Of a stretch of DNA of 64,000 nucleotides, positions 21,353 to 31,834 are shown in pieces; position 1 is the first letter of the stretch; every line of letters starts with the position of its first letter. Position numbers and translations under genes: made by a program. The stretch comes from an uncultured Synechococcus sp. (GTDB lineage Bacteria; Cyanobacteriota; Cyanobacteriia; PCC-6307; Cyanobiaceae). Below the pieces are notes generated by a model, which saw only the letters and a program-made list of their open reading frames with translations, did not search any database and was not told the origin of the DNA. The stretch spans positions 1 through 64,000 of the forward strand of contig CAJWYF010000008.1 of assembly GCA_913049535.1 (NCBI GenBank), written 5' to 3'.

Positions 21353-22954
21353 TCAACACTGATTCGCGGCGCGCAACGCCGCTCGACGCGTCAATGCCAT
21401 CGAGGTGAGCGTTGGGCTCTGCCAACCGGCCGAACTCCAGCAGGCCCCATCGGTGACCAGCACATTGGCGCAGCGGTGCAGCCGGTTCCAGCGATCGACG
21501 ACCGACCCGGCAGGATCGTCCCCCATCGGCGCACCGCCGAGTTCATGCACGTAATAGCCCGGTGGTGTGAGCTGCTGGGAGCCCGCCACAGAGCCGCGCA
21601 CCAACGGCTCCACCAGCGGCATGCGCAACAGATCCTCCACCGGTGCGACCAGGCCGCCGGCCTGATCCACCACAGCGTGGATGCGAGCCTCCATGTGCCT
21701 GGCCATGGCGTGATCGGCAGGCGAGCGTTGCTGAGCGATCCACGGCGCGGGCACACCCCAGCCATCTCGCAGGTCAGGGTCGAGCTCCACCCGGTTGTGA
21801 TGTTCACGGGCCACCTCGCCATGGCCAATCAGAAAGCCAAGCGCTGCGGCAGGGTCCCGGCGCAATGGTGACGGCACATCAAAGCGCTGCACGCCGCACC
21901 AGAGGCCATAGCCCTCATCGCCGGTGTTGGGAATGAAGCTGCTTTCTGCGCCGGAAAGACCCGTGCCAGCCGGTGGCGCCGGCTGCGGCGGCAGGTGGAA
22001 GAAGCGCGCCAGCGAGAGGTGATCCATCAAGCCTCGCCCGATCAGTCCGTCCGGATCAATCAGGCCGCCCGTGATGCGATCGTCTCGGGAGAGCAGCAGC
22101 AGGCGCAGGCTCTCAATTGTCGAAGCGCAGAGCATCACCAGCTCAGCTTTGACCTGATGCAGCTCACCGCTGCTGGTGTCGAGAAAGAGCACACCTTCAC
22201 AGCGATCCTGGGACGGGTTCAACAGCAGCTGAATGGCCATGGCCTCACTGCGCAGGGCCACCCGACCGGTGGCCATGGCCTGAGCCAACGCACCCCCTTG
22301 CGCGCTGAAGCGGGGCCAGGCGCCATCGCGCTGCGGGCAATGGCGAGGGAAGCCGCGGGAAGGAATGAAGGGCAGATCAAGCTGCTGGCAGCTCTGCGCC
22401 AAGGCCTGCTCCCCTGGGGTCAGGGGCGCCGCTGGCTGGTAGTCGCCATCGGGCAGCAACGGCAGACCATCCCGCTGACCCCAGACGGCGAACTGACGTT
22501 CCAGGGCGCTGTAGTGAGGGTCAAGATCGCTGTGGCTGATGGGCCAGCCCTGGGCAAATTCCCGTTCGGAGAGGCGCAGGGTGATGCCGCCCCAGGTGAG
22601 GCTGCGGCCACCCACCTGACGACCCCGCGTCCATAGAAAGGGCTGATCGGCGGGCGTGCTGTAGGGGTTGCGCCCCTCATCAGCAAAGAGATCAGGATTG
22701 TTCTTCCAGTAGCCCGGGTGCTGGCATTGGCGGCGGTGACGGCCGGCGCTGAGATGCTGCAGGCGCCTGAGCATGTTGCGGGGCTCATTGCCGAGCGCTC
22801 GGCGGGCCGTCAGCTCAGGGCCAGCTTCCAGCACCAACACCTGCAGTCCCTGCTGAGCAAGGGTCTGAGCGGCCACGGCTCCGGTGGCACCGCTGCCCAC
22901 CACCACGGCGTCATAGGTGCGGGCCGGATCAAAGGAAGCAGCCAAGGCCTGCAT
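21353..22954 (-). CDS. GMC-family (glucose-methanol-choline) oxidoreductase
   Basis: VVVGSGATGAVAAQTLAQQGLQVLVLEAG; GGRSLTWGGITLR; C-terminal HELGGAPMGDDPAGSVVDRWNRLH. Confidence 0.9.
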   Translation of the reverse strand: MQALAASFDPARTYDAVVVGSGATGAVAAQTLAQQGLQVLVLEAGPELTARRALGNEPRNMLRRLQHLSAGRHRRQCQHPGYWKNNPDLFADEGRNPYSTPADQPFLWTRGRQVGGRSLTWGGITLRLSEREFAQGWPISHSDLDPHYSALERQFAVWGQRDGLPLLPDGDYQPAAPLTPGEQALAQSCQQLDLPFIPSRGFPRHCPQRDGAWPRFSAQGGALAQAMATGRVALRSEAMAIQLLLNPSQDRCEGVLFLDTSSGELHQVKAELVMLCASTIESLRLLLLSRDDRITGGLIDPDGLIGRGLMDHLSLARFFHLPPQPAPPAGTGLSGAESSFIPNTGDEGYGLWCGVQRFDVPSPLRRDPAAALGFLIGHGEVAREHHNRVELDPDLRDGWGVPAPWIAQQRSPADHAMARHMEARIHAVVDQAGGLVAPVEDLLRMPLVEPLVRGSVAGSQQLTPPGYYVHELGGAPMGDDPAGSVVDRWNRLHRCANVLVTDGACWSSAGWQSPTLTSMALTRRAALRAANQC

Positions 22955-23032
22955 GCTGTTACGGCCGATGCTGCCTCAAGCCAGGCCAGTCGCTGGGGCC
23001 CGTAAAATCCGCAACACTCCTCCCTCCCTCAG

Positions 23033-23503
23033 ATGGTGTCCGCTCTGGCCTCTGTGTTGCGTCGCCTCGCTGCCCTGGCGCTGGCCCTGGTGCTCTGTTT
23101 CGGCCTGGTGTCTGCCGCTGAGGCCAAACGGAGCAAAGCCAAGACCATCAGCCCAGAAGACATGGCGGTGATCCGCCGTCAGGCCGAGGGCTTCATGGAA
23201 TCCAAATCCCGCCTGCCTGAACTCGCCACCCTGGTGAATGAAAAGGACTGGGTCTTCACGCGCAACCTGCTGCATGGCCCGATGCAGAGCCTCGGTCGGG
23301 AAATGTCCTACATCAACCAGCGGCTGCTGCCAGCGGATCGGCCCCAAGCCGACAAGCTCGCCACTGAGCTCAAGACCGCCCTGGCGGAACTGGATGAAGC
23401 AGCCCGACTGCAGGACGGTGCACGTCTGAGCAAGGAGTACATCAAGGTGGCCAGCGGCTTCGGCGCCTACGCCGAGGTGATCCCCAGCGCTGCCTTGAAC
23501 TGA
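23033..23503 (+). CDS. psbQ: photosystem II protein PsbQ (cyanobacterial, CyanoQ)
   Basis: Signal-peptide-like N-terminus; FMESKSRLPELATLVNEKDWVFTRNLLHGPMQSLGREMSYINQRLLP. Confidence 0.88.
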   Translation: MVSALASVLRRLAALALALVLCFGLVSAAEAKRSKAKTISPEDMAVIRRQAEGFMESKSRLPELATLVNEKDWVFTRNLLHGPMQSLGREMSYINQRLLPADRPQADKLATELKTALAELDEAARLQDGARLSKEYIKVASGFGAYAEVIPSAALN

Positions 23504-24600
23504 GCAGCACAACAAGGATTGGTGTCATTGGTGCGGGCTTTTGCGGCCACTGCACCGCATGGCTGCTGACGCGTCTTGGCCATGAGGTCTGCCTGATCGG
23601 ACCGGAGCAACCCACCGGTCCGGGACAACGCCCGGGCAGCTCCGCTGCACTGGGCGTGCTGATGGCTGATGTCTTCCAGCGCCGCAGCGGCCGCGGCTGG
23701 CGATTGCGCCAGCAATCGCTGCAGCTGCTGCATCAATGGCAGGAGATCCTGCACAGCGAAGGCCGTGCAGCGCCCGTGCAGCGCGGTCTGCTGCTGCTGG
23801 CCTCCAGCGCGGAGGAGCTCGAGCGCCTGACGCGACTGAAGCACGGGCGGCAACCACCGGGGGCCCAGCTTGAGCTGATGGCTGCCGAGTCACTGCAGCA
23901 GATGGTGGCGCTGCAACAGCTGCCTCCCCTGCCAGGTGAACCCCTTGGGGGCCTGTGGTCCGCACGGGATGGCCAACTTGATCCGATCGTCTGGATGCAA
24001 GCGCTGCAGGACTCAGCGCTGGCCAATGGACTGCAGCGATCCCGCGCTGTCGTGCAAACGCTGAATCCTCAGGGGCCCCGCTGGGTCCTGGAGCTGAGCA
24101 CCACAGAGCAGCTGAACTGCGACTGGGTGGTGCTCTGCGCTGGATTGGAGTCCCAGACGTTGCTGCATGGCCTGGGGCTGCAGTGGCCGATGGAACCGGT
24201 CAGTGGCCAGGCGCTGGAGCTGCAACGACGGCCGGAACGCAGTGACTGGCAGCACCCCATGGTGTGGCGCGGCATGAACCTGGTGCCACGCCCCGGCGGC
24301 CGCCTCTGGCTGGGGGCCACGGTTGAATCCGGCACGGTGACCAACGGCGATGAGCTCGAGCAACTGCGCCAGCTGCAGGGCGATGCGCCGGGCTGGCTGC
24401 TGGATGCTGAGGTGATTCAGCGCTGGCAGGGACAACGCGCACGACCGGTGGACCGGCCCGCGCCACTGCTGGAGCAACCACTGCCGAGGCTGCTCCTGGT
24501 CAGCGGCCATTACAGAAACGGGATCGTGCTCGGTCCTGCCAGCGCCGCCTGGGCTGCAGATCAGATCACCATGGTTAATTCAGCTGTTGCCGGCTCTTAA
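23500..24600 (+). CDS. FAD-dependent oxidoreductase (DAO/ThiO-like); probable non-ATG start
   Basis: In-frame sequence upstream of the listed ORF encodes (L)SSTTRIGVIGAGFCGHCTAWLLTRLGHEVCLIGPE (Rossmann GxGxxG); C-terminus LVSGHYRNGIVLGPASAAWAADQI. Confidence 0.8.
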   Translation: MSSTTRIGVIGAGFCGHCTAWLLTRLGHEVCLIGPEQPTGPGQRPGSSAALGVLMADVFQRRSGRGWRLRQQSLQLLHQWQEILHSEGRAAPVQRGLLLLASSAEELERLTRLKHGRQPPGAQLELMAAESLQQMVALQQLPPLPGEPLGGLWSARDGQLDPIVWMQALQDSALANGLQRSRAVVQTLNPQGPRWVLELSTTEQLNCDWVVLCAGLESQTLLHGLGLQWPMEPVSGQALELQRRPERSDWQHPMVWRGMNLVPRPGGRLWLGATVESGTVTNGDELEQLRQLQGDAPGWLLDAEVIQRWQGQRARPVDRPAPLLEQPLPRLLLVSGHYRNGIVLGPASAAWAADQITMVNSAVAGS

Positions 24601-24641
24601 AAAAGCACCCGTAGACAGCGAGCGGACCTTTTTCTTGCCCA

Positions 24642-25631
24642 ATGGCCCGCCGAATCCTTGCCCTGGCTGCCGCAGGCAGTCTCAGCGCCATCAGCCTTAC
24701 CGCCTGCTCCTTCGGCGGAAGCAGCGGTGGTGGCACCCTCACCGGCGCCGGCGCCTCGTTCCCAGCTGCCATATACAACCGGTGGTTCCAGCAGCTCTCC
24801 CAGAAACCAGAGGGCGTCAAGGTGGCTTACCAGTCCGTCGGATCCGGCGCTGGCGTGCGCCAGTTCACCGGCGGCACCGTTGATTTCGGTGCCAGCGATG
24901 TGCCGATGAAGCCCGAGGAGATCGCCAAGGTCAGTCAGGGTGTGGTGCAGGTGCCGATGACCGCTGGTGCCATCGCCGTTGCTTACAACAACAAGGACTG
25001 TGATCTCAAACTGAACCAACAACAGCTGGCCGATGTCTTCCTCGGCAAGATCACCAATTGGAAGGACCTCGGCTGTGGCGACAAGAAGCTGACCATCGTC
25101 CACCGCTCCGACGGCTCGGGCACCACCGCCAACTTCACCGCTCACCTGGCTGCCATCAGCCCGGACTGGGCTGATGGTCCAAGCCAAGGCAAGACCATCA
25201 ACTGGCCAACCGGTGTTGGCGCCAAAGGCAATGAAGGTGTTGCCGCCCAACTGGGTCAGGTGGAAGGATCCCTCGGCTACGTCGAGGTGGCGTATGTCAA
25301 GGACCCCCTGCAAGCAGCCGCCCTCACCAATGCCTCCGGCGAGGTGGTCAAGCCCACGGCAGAGACCGAGAGCCAAGCCCTGGCCTCCATCGACCTGGGC
25401 CCTGAATTGACCGGCAGCAACCCCAACCCCGCCAAGGGCTATCCGATCGTCACCTTCACCTGGATCCTGCTCTACAAAGAGGGCAACGGCGACAAGCTCA
25501 AACCCCTGCAGACGGCGTTTGAATACACGCTCTCCCCAGAGGCCCAGCAGCAGGCACCTGAGATCGGCTATGTGACCCTGCCTGAGGAAGTGGTGACCAA
25601 GGCCAAGGCCGCCTTGCAGACGATTCAGTGA
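24642..25631 (+). CDS. pstS: phosphate ABC transporter substrate-binding protein
   Basis: Lipoprotein-like N-terminus (LTACSFGG); LTGAGASFPAAIYNRWFQ, GSGAGVRQF, RSDGSGTTANFTAHL. Confidence 0.95.
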   Translation: MARRILALAAAGSLSAISLTACSFGGSSGGGTLTGAGASFPAAIYNRWFQQLSQKPEGVKVAYQSVGSGAGVRQFTGGTVDFGASDVPMKPEEIAKVSQGVVQVPMTAGAIAVAYNNKDCDLKLNQQQLADVFLGKITNWKDLGCGDKKLTIVHRSDGSGTTANFTAHLAAISPDWADGPSQGKTINWPTGVGAKGNEGVAAQLGQVEGSLGYVEVAYVKDPLQAAALTNASGEVVKPTAETESQALASIDLGPELTGSNPNPAKGYPIVTFTWILLYKEGNGDKLKPLQTAFEYTLSPEAQQQAPEIGYVTLPEEVVTKAKAALQTIQ

Positions 25632-25650
25632 TCAGTCGCAACTGAGCATG

Positions 25651-25679
25651 AAAAAGCCCCCCAATTGGGGGGCTTTTTT
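25651..25679. terminator. bidirectional rho-independent terminator between pstS and dnaK
   Basis: AAAAAGCCCCCC-AATT-GGGGGGCTTTTTT: perfect inverted repeat with T-tracts on both strands. Confidence 0.93.
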
Positions 25680-25703
25680 GTGTTCAGCCTCAGGCGCTGC
25701 AAC

Positions 25704-27611
25704 TCACTTGGATTCGGTGAACTCAGCGTCAATGACATCCTCACCACTGCTGGAGGAAGACTCGGCAGAGGCACCATTGGCGCCGGCAGCAGCATCGGGA
25801 GCTCCTTCCGCGCCCTGCTGGTACACCGAGGCACCAGCGGCATAGAGCGCTTGCTGCAGCTGCTCCTGCACGCTCTTCATGGTGTCGTAGTCCTCCTTCT
25901 CGATCGCCTCCTTGAGCTGGGTGGTGAAACCTTCCACCTTGCTCTTGTCATCTGCGGAGACCTTGTCACCGAGCTCGCTGAGCTGCTTCTCGGCCTGGTA
26001 GACGAGGGTTTCGGACTGATTCTTGAGATCGATCCGCTCGCGCTTCTCCTTATCGGCTGAGGCATTGACCTCAGCGTCTTTGACCATCTTGTCGACCTCG
26101 TCATCACTGAGGGTGGATGCACCGGTGATGGAGATGGTCTGCTCCTTGCCGCTGCCCTTGTCCTTAGCGGTGACGCTGAGGATGCCGTTGGCGTCGATGT
26201 CGAAGGTCACCTCGATCTGAGGCACACCCCGGGGAGCCGGAGGAATGCCATCGAGACGGAAGGTTCCCAGGGACTTGTTGTCGGACGCCATCTCGCGCTC
26301 ACCCTGGAGCACGTGGATCTCCACGTTGGTCTGACCATCCACAGCCGTGGAGTAGGTCTCGGTTTTCTTGGTGGGAACCGTGGTGTTGCGGGTGATCATC
26401 TTGGTCATCACACCACCGAGGGTCTCCACACCGAGAGACAGCGGTGTGACGTCGAGCAGCAGGATGTCCTTGACCTCACCGGCCAGCACACCGCCCTGAA
26501 TGGCGGCGCCGACGGCCACCACCTCATCGGGGTTGACGGTCTGGTTCGGATCCTTGCTGGTGGTGCGCTTCACCAGCTCCAGCACGGCCGGGATGCGGGT
26601 GGAACCACCCACCATCACGATCTCGTCCAGCTCACTGGAGGAGAGCTTGGCGTCCTTGAGCGCCTGCTCCACAGGGATGCGGCAGCGGTCGATCAGGTTG
26701 GCGGCCAGCTCTTCGAACTTGGCCCGGGTGAGGGTGAGATCCAGGTGCTTGGGACCCTCAGGCGTGGCCGTGATGAACGGCAGGTTGATCTCGCTCTGCG
26801 TGGCGCTGGACAGCTCGATCTTGGCCTTTTCGGCCGCCTCAGTCAGACGCTGCAGAGCCTGCTTGTCCTGACGCAGGTCAATGCCTTCGTTCGACTTGAA
26901 GGTCTCAGCCAGGTGATCGACGATCACTTTGTCGAAGTCATCGCCACCCAGGTGCGTATCACCGGAGGTGGAGAGCACCTCAAACACTCCGTCACCCACC
27001 TCGAGCACAGACACGTCGAAGGTGCCGCCGCCCAGATCGAAAACAAGGATGCGCTCGTTGCTCTTCTTGTCGAGGCCGTAGGCCAGAGCCGCCGCGGTGG
27101 GCTCGTTGATGATCCGCAGCACCTCGAGGCCGGCGATCTTGCCGGCGTCCTTGGTGGCCTGACGCTGGGAATCGTTGAAATAAGCGGGAACCGTGATCAC
27201 CGCCTGGGTGACGGTCTCACCGAGATACTTACCGGCATCTTCCGCCAGCTTGCGCAGCACCTGAGCGGAAACTTCCTCGGGGGCGAACTGCTTATCGAGA
27301 ACGGGGCACTTCACCTTGACGTTGGAGCCGGCCTTCTCAACGCCGTAGCTGACCTCCTTGGACTCCTCATTGACCTCATCGACGCGACGGCCGATGAAAC
27401 GCTTCACGGAGTAGAAGGTGTTGTCGGGGTTCATCACCGCCTGACGCTTGGCGATCTGCCCGACCAGCTGATCCTGGTTCTTGGTGTAGGCCACCACCGA
27501 TGGGGTGGTGCGGAACCCTTCCGCGTTGGCGATCACCGTGGGCTTGCCGCCCTCCATGACCGACACGCAGCTGTTAGTGGTGCCGAGATCAATACCGACG
27601 ACCTTGCCCAT
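25704..27611 (-). CDS. dnaK: molecular chaperone DnaK (Hsp70)
   Basis: [32 protein letters not shown] start at 27611; the longer ORF (27788) extends through aroE. Confidence 0.97.
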   Translation of the reverse strand: MGKVVGIDLGTTNSCVSVMEGGKPTVIANAEGFRTTPSVVAYTKNQDQLVGQIAKRQAVMNPDNTFYSVKRFIGRRVDEVNEESKEVSYGVEKAGSNVKVKCPVLDKQFAPEEVSAQVLRKLAEDAGKYLGETVTQAVITVPAYFNDSQRQATKDAGKIAGLEVLRIINEPTAAALAYGLDKKSNERILVFDLGGGTFDVSVLEVGDGVFEVLSTSGDTHLGGDDFDKVIVDHLAETFKSNEGIDLRQDKQALQRLTEAAEKAKIELSSATQSEINLPFITATPEGPKHLDLTLTRAKFEELAANLIDRCRIPVEQALKDAKLSSSELDEIVMVGGSTRIPAVLELVKRTTSKDPNQTVNPDEVVAVGAAIQGGVLAGEVKDILLLDVTPLSLGVETLGGVMTKMITRNTTVPTKKTETYSTAVDGQTNVEIHVLQGEREMASDNKSLGTFRLDGIPPAPRGVPQIEVTFDIDANGILSVTAKDKGSGKEQTISITGASTLSDDEVDKMVKDAEVNASADKEKRERIDLKNQSETLVYQAEKQLSELGDKVSADDKSKVEGFTTQLKEAIEKEDYDTMKSVQEQLQQALYAAGASVYQQGAEGAPDAAAGANGASAESSSSSGEDVIDAEFTESK

Positions 27612-27713
27612 AAGAACTCCCTGTTGGACCGCTCGAACTGGTTGCATCCTCGTCAGCAGCCCACCATCCCGACGAGGGGTGGTTCCCGAACACCCGTGCG
27701 CACCACCTGCCCC

Positions 27714-28601
27714 ATGAGCCCCGCTGTTCAGCCGCCAATCGATGCCAGCACCAGCCTGTTGGCGGTGATCGGCCAGCCGATCCACCACTCACTCTCCCCG
27801 CTGATGCACAACGCCGCCCTGGCGGAACTGGGGCTGAACTGGCGCTACATGGGCCTGGAAGTATCACCCGAGCGGCTGGCGCAAGCCATCACTGGCCTGG
27901 CAGCAGTCGGTTGCCGCGGCCTCAGCGTCACCATCCCCCACAAAGAGCAGGTGCAGCCGCTGCTCAGCGGCATGGATCCTTTGGCCGCTGCCGTTGGAGC
28001 GGTCAATTGCCTCATCCCCGATGGCAACGGCGGTTGGCGGGGTACCAACACCGACGTGATGGGGTTTGTGGCCCCGTTGCAGGGGCAGCTCCGCCCCGGT
28101 GGCACGGCCCTGGTGCTCGGCAGCGGCGGTGTCGTTCGCGCCGTGCTGCGCGGCTGCTGTGACCTGGGGGTGGAGCGCGTCGTGCTGCGGGGGCGCAACC
28201 GCCACAAACTCGAAGCGCTTGCCCGTGATGTGGCGGACTGGGCACCGCCGCTGACGTTGAGCAGCCCGGATGAAGCACTCGAACCCCATCTTGCGTGCAG
28301 CAGCTTGGTGGTGAATGGGACGCCGCTGGGCATGGCGGACCTGAAGGACCAGTCGCCCCTCAGCGTTGAGCAACTGGCCCAATTGCCGCCTGAGGCAACC
28401 GTGTATGACGTGGTGTACACGCCGCGGCCCACCAAGCTGCTGCGGCTGGCTGCGGCACGCCAACTGCGCACCATCGACGGGCTGGAGATGCTGGTGCAAC
28501 AGGGCGCAGCCGCCCTCAAACTCTGGACGGGGCTGGAGCAGGTGCCTGATGCGGTGATGCGCCAGGCCGCCGCCGCCTGGCTGGACGCCCGCCAGCCCTA
28601 G
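27714..28601 (+). CDS. aroE: shikimate dehydrogenase
   Basis: [40 protein letters not shown]; start ATG 27714, the upstream part of the ORF is antisense to dnaK. Confidence 0.95.
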   Translation: MSPAVQPPIDASTSLLAVIGQPIHHSLSPLMHNAALAELGLNWRYMGLEVSPERLAQAITGLAAVGCRGLSVTIPHKEQVQPLLSGMDPLAAAVGAVNCLIPDGNGGWRGTNTDVMGFVAPLQGQLRPGGTALVLGSGGVVRAVLRGCCDLGVERVVLRGRNRHKLEALARDVADWAPPLTLSSPDEALEPHLACSSLVVNGTPLGMADLKDQSPLSVEQLAQLPPEATVYDVVYTPRPTKLLRLAAARQLRTIDGLEMLVQQGAAALKLWTGLEQVPDAVMRQAAAAWLDARQP

Positions 28602-28626
28602 CCTCTGGCGTAAATGAGCGGAGCCC

Positions 28627-29091
28627 ATGGCTGACACCCCCCTCTGGCAGCGACTGCTCGGGCTCCTGGCCTACCTGCTGCCCTGGTCTGACGCCCTCGG
28701 CTTTGGGCGGGAGCTCTACGGGCTGTTCCCCTGGGTCTCCTATCTGGCGCTGCCAGCGACACCGGTGCTGCTGTTGCAGCGGGCGATTCCCTTCGGTGGT
28801 TTCCTGCTGTTCCTGGTGCTGTTCCTGGTGGTGGTGCGCAACCCCCAGGTGCCGTACTACCTGCGTTTCAACGTGCTGCAGGCGATCCTGCTCGACATCC
28901 TTCTGGTGGTGTTGTCACTGGCCTTCAACGTGCTGTTGAGCCCCTTGGGCAACAGCTTGATGATCCGCACCTTGAACAACACGGTGTTCATCGGCGCCCT
29001 GGTGCTGATCCTCTACGCCGTGGTGGAGTGCAGCCGCGGCCGGGAACCGGATCTGCCCAGCCTCTCCGAGGCAGTGCGGATGCAGCTCTGA
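28627..29091 (+). CDS. Tic20-family protein
   Basis: Four-TM protein; LLAYLLPWSDALGFGRELYGLFPW, RNPQVPYYLRFNVLQAILLDILL. Confidence 0.85.
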   Translation: MADTPLWQRLLGLLAYLLPWSDALGFGRELYGLFPWVSYLALPATPVLLLQRAIPFGGFLLFLVLFLVVVRNPQVPYYLRFNVLQAILLDILLVVLSLAFNVLLSPLGNSLMIRTLNNTVFIGALVLILYAVVECSRGREPDLPSLSEAVRMQL

Positions 29092-29103
29092 GGCCAAGGC
29101 TTA

Positions 29104-29168
29104 GGGTGAGTGGTTCGACGAGAACGTCGAATTCAGCCTCCGGATCAATCCCTGGTCCGGGTTCACCC
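29104..29168 (+). promoter_or_regulatory. structured rpsF leader (predicted three-way junction)
   Basis: Hand-paired helices: 29104-29109/29163-29168 (GGGTGA/TCACCC), 29114-29120/29125-29131 (TTCGACG-AGAA-CGTCGAA), 29140-29144/29156-29160 (CCGGA/TCCGG). Confidence 0.5.
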
Positions 29169-29178
29169 CACAGGCAGC

Positions 29179-29598
29179 ATGAGCGCAAAGCCCAACTACG
29201 AGACGATGTACATCCTCCGGCCTGACATTGCCGAAGAGGAAATCGAGACCCATGCCAACAAGTACCGGGACCTGGTGGTCGAGTCCGGCGGCGAAGTGAT
29301 CGACAGCCAGCTGCGCGGCAAGCGTCGCCTGGCTTATCTAATCGGGAAGCACCGCGAGGGCGTCTACATCCAGCTGAACTACAGCGGTGACGGCAAACAG
29401 GTGGGGCCTCTGGAGAAGGCCATGCGCCTGAGTGAGGACGTGATCCGCTACCTGACCGTCAAGTACGAAGGCCAGCACAGTTCCTTGGGCCGCAGCACCA
29501 ACCCGATCACCACAGCGGACACCACCGCCCGCCAGGGCCAGCAGGAGCAACAGCCCAAGAAAGAGGAGCAGCCGGCATCCTCAGAAGGCCAGGGCTGA
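29179..29598 (+). CDS. rpsF: 30S ribosomal protein S6
   Basis: [51 protein letters not shown]; start ATG 29179. Confidence 0.95.
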   Translation: MSAKPNYETMYILRPDIAEEEIETHANKYRDLVVESGGEVIDSQLRGKRRLAYLIGKHREGVYIQLNYSGDGKQVGPLEKAMRLSEDVIRYLTVKYEGQHSSLGRSTNPITTADTTARQGQQEQQPKKEEQPASSEGQG

Positions 29599-29671
29599 CG
29601 CCCCGCCAGCTGTCCTGCCTTGCTGGGAGGGGTTGCGACCGATAGGGTCCCGCCAGGAGCGGCGCAGGGCC

Positions 29672-30106
29672 ATGCAGGCGGAGCAGTCAGTGGAACGGGA
29701 ACCCCTGCCCCACTGGCTTGAGGAGCTGGAGCAGCAGGCCGCAGAAGCTCGTCTCGAGCTGGAGCGCGAGCAAAGTGCCGCCAAGTTGGCGGAACTGGAA
29801 ACCCTGCTGGCCGATCTGCCCGGCATCTTTGAGCGCAAGTTCTCCCAACGGCTGCAGCCGGTGCTTGAGCGTCAGCAGCTGCTGATGGAAGAGAACAGCC
29901 GTCTGCGCCTGCAGGTGGAGCGGCTGTTGCCGGCGCCCGGTGAGGTGCGGCTGCGCTTCCCGCAAGGGCAGCAGAGCTCGGGCTCAGCGACACCACCTCA
30001 ACCGGACCCCGAAAGCCTGCCGCCACTGCTGCGGCTTATCCGCGGTGGCCGTCCTGACGCCTGGCCGCAGCCCACAGCCGAGTGGGAAGACCCCAAACGT
30101 AGATAA
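29672..30106 (+). CDS. conserved hypothetical coiled-coil-rich protein
   Basis: ATG 29672; Glu/Leu-rich [35 protein letters not shown]. Confidence 0.65.
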   Translation: MQAEQSVEREPLPHWLEELEQQAAEARLELEREQSAAKLAELETLLADLPGIFERKFSQRLQPVLERQQLLMEENSRLRLQVERLLPAPGEVRLRFPQGQQSSGSATPPQPDPESLPPLLRLIRGGRPDAWPQPTAEWEDPKRR

Positions 30107-31253
30107 AGCCCTCGGCGGCGCGGTGATCGAACTGATCCTCAGCGCCATAGGTGGCCATATCGGGTTCGTAGAGGCTGTCCTCGCTGGTGCGACCCACGAC
30201 CGTGGCATTACCGCGATGCAACTTGATGCGCACGGTGCCGTTCACCGTGCGTTGCGTGCGTTCGATGAAACCATCGAGTGCGTCCTTGAGCGGGCCGAAC
30301 CACAGACCCTGATAGACGAGATCGGCCCACTGCATCTCAAGTTGCCGTTTGGTGCGGAGCACATCGGCCGCCAGCGTGAGGCTCTCGAGTTCCTGGTGGG
30401 CCTGAATCAGCAGTAGCAGGCCGGGGGTTTCGTAAATCTCACGACTCTTGATGCCCACCACCCGATTTTCGATCATGTCCAGGCGACCGACGCCGTGACG
30501 GCCGGCCAGGCGGTTGGCCTCGCGGATCAAGCCGACCGGATCGAGGGGCTGACCGTTGATGGTCACCGGATAGCCCTGCTGGAAGCCGATGGAGATCAGT
30601 TCCGGCTCAGCAGGAGCCGCGGCGATGGAGCAGGTCATGGCGAAGACCTCCTCAGGGGGCTCGACATCTGGATCCTCCAGGGGGCCGGCCTCAATCGAAC
30701 GCCCCAGCAAGTTGAGATCAATGGAATACGGGGAGCGCTTGCTGACCGGCGCTGGCAAGCCAAACCGCTCGCCGTAGGCGATGGTCTCCTCGCGGCTCAT
30801 GCCCCACTCGCGGGCAGGTGTGAGCACCTTGAGCTCCGGTGCCAGGGCACCGATGGCCACATCAAAACGCACCTGATCGTTGCCCTTACCGGTGCAGCCA
30901 TGGGCGACGGCATCGGCGCCCACCTCACGGGCGATCTCCACCAGACGGCGAGCGATGAGCGGACGGGCCAGGGCCGTGCTGAGGGGGTAACGCCCCTCAT
31001 AGAGGGCATTGGCACGGATGGCGGGGAAGGCGAACTCGTTGATGAACGGCTCAATCAGATCCCCGACGATCGACTGGCTAGCGCCGGCATCGAGAGCTTT
31101 CTGACGGATCGGTTCCAATTCATCACCCTGACCGAGGTCGGCCGCAAAGGTGATCACCTCCTCAACGCCCCACTCCTGGCGCAGATAGGGAATACAGACG
31201 CTGGTGTCCACCCCACCGGAGTAGGCCAGCACCACCTTCTTCGCCCGAGCCAT
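30036..31253 (-). CDS. argG: argininosuccinate synthase
   Basis: [47 protein letters not shown]. Confidence 0.97.
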   Translation of the reverse strand: MARAKKVVLAYSGGVDTSVCIPYLRQEWGVEEVITFAADLGQGDELEPIRQKALDAGASQSIVGDLIEPFINEFAFPAIRANALYEGRYPLSTALARPLIARRLVEIAREVGADAVAHGCTGKGNDQVRFDVAIGALAPELKVLTPAREWGMSREETIAYGERFGLPAPVSKRSPYSIDLNLLGRSIEAGPLEDPDVEPPEEVFAMTCSIAAAPAEPELISIGFQQGYPVTINGQPLDPVGLIREANRLAGRHGVGRLDMIENRVVGIKSREIYETPGLLLLIQAHQELESLTLAADVLRTKRQLEMQWADLVYQGLWFGPLKDALDGFIERTQRTVNGTVRIKLHRGNATVVGRTSEDSLYEPDMATYGAEDQFDHRAAEGFIYVWGLPTRLWAAARRQDGHRG

Positions 31254-31268
31254 GAAGCGCTTCCGCAA

Positions 31269-31481
31269 TCAGCTCAACGAATTGTCCGATGCCGCGCGCC
31301 ACTGGTTCCAGCGCCAGGCGATCCACAGGCCCATCAGCAGCGGTGGAGCGGCCACCAAGCTCAACGCCAACACGGCGCTGTCCTGCAGCGGGGGATGCTG
31401 AACTCCGGCCTGGCGCAACAGGGCGGCACCGAGCAGGGCGCCGCCCCAGGCCAGCAGCAATTGCATCGTCTTGGGGAGCAT
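31269..31481 (-). CDS. small conserved hypothetical membrane protein
   Basis: 70-aa ORF with two predicted TM segments, upstream of argG. Confidence 0.55.
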   Translation of the reverse strand: MLPKTMQLLLAWGGALLGAALLRQAGVQHPPLQDSAVLALSLVAAPPLLMGLWIAWRWNQWRAASDNSLS

Positions 31482-31523
31482 CAGTTATGATTTTGGATTG
31501 TCCACGCCGGCAAGAGCGAACGG

Positions 31524-31778
31524 ATGCTGAGCAAACTGGATAGTTTCAACCCTTCACTCACCCGCTACAACCGCAGTGATAACGCGCCAGTGCTGCCACT
31601 GCGCGATGAGCCCGATCTGCTGAGCTGGCTGGAGAGCAGCGGCCGGCTGGTGGCTGATGAAGAGACCGGAAACACCGATCTGGCCACCGTGGAGGAGGAG
31701 GAGCTCTCCGCGCTGATGGGCGAGAAGGAGGATTACTCCCAGCAGGACGAGAACCAAGAGGAGAACTGGGAGGACTGA
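31524..31778 (+). CDS. DUF3134-like acidic protein
   Basis: NPSLTRYNRSDNAPVLPLRDEPDLLSWLESSGRLV; acidic C-terminus. Confidence 0.75.
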   Translation: MLSKLDSFNPSLTRYNRSDNAPVLPLRDEPDLLSWLESSGRLVADEETGNTDLATVEEEELSALMGEKEDYSQQDENQEENWED

Positions 31779-31834
31779 GCCGGGCAGAACGGCAGCGGTT
31801 GACCTAAGGTCCCGGCGCCCGCGGCCTGAATCCG

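Noticed and set aside
19945-21408. 487-aa plus-strand ORF across purU and the O-antigen-ligase-like gene
   Set aside because: Antisense to two well-supported genes; composition (Gln/His rich) typical of shadow ORFs.
24600-24641. Possible Pho box upstream of pstS (CTCTTAAAAAAG, GTTAATTC)
   Set aside because: Only a weak partial match; no convincing tandem repeat of CTTAACCT type.
27650-27690. CTCGTC...GACGAG hairpin between dnaK and aroE
   Set aside because: Short stem with alternative pairings, no T-tract; insufficient for a regulatory call.
26313-27713. Long plus-strand ORF (about 467 codons) antisense to dnaK, joined to aroE
   Set aside because: Long antisense ORFs opposite Hsp70 genes are a familiar codon-bias artefact; aroE homology starts only at 27714.
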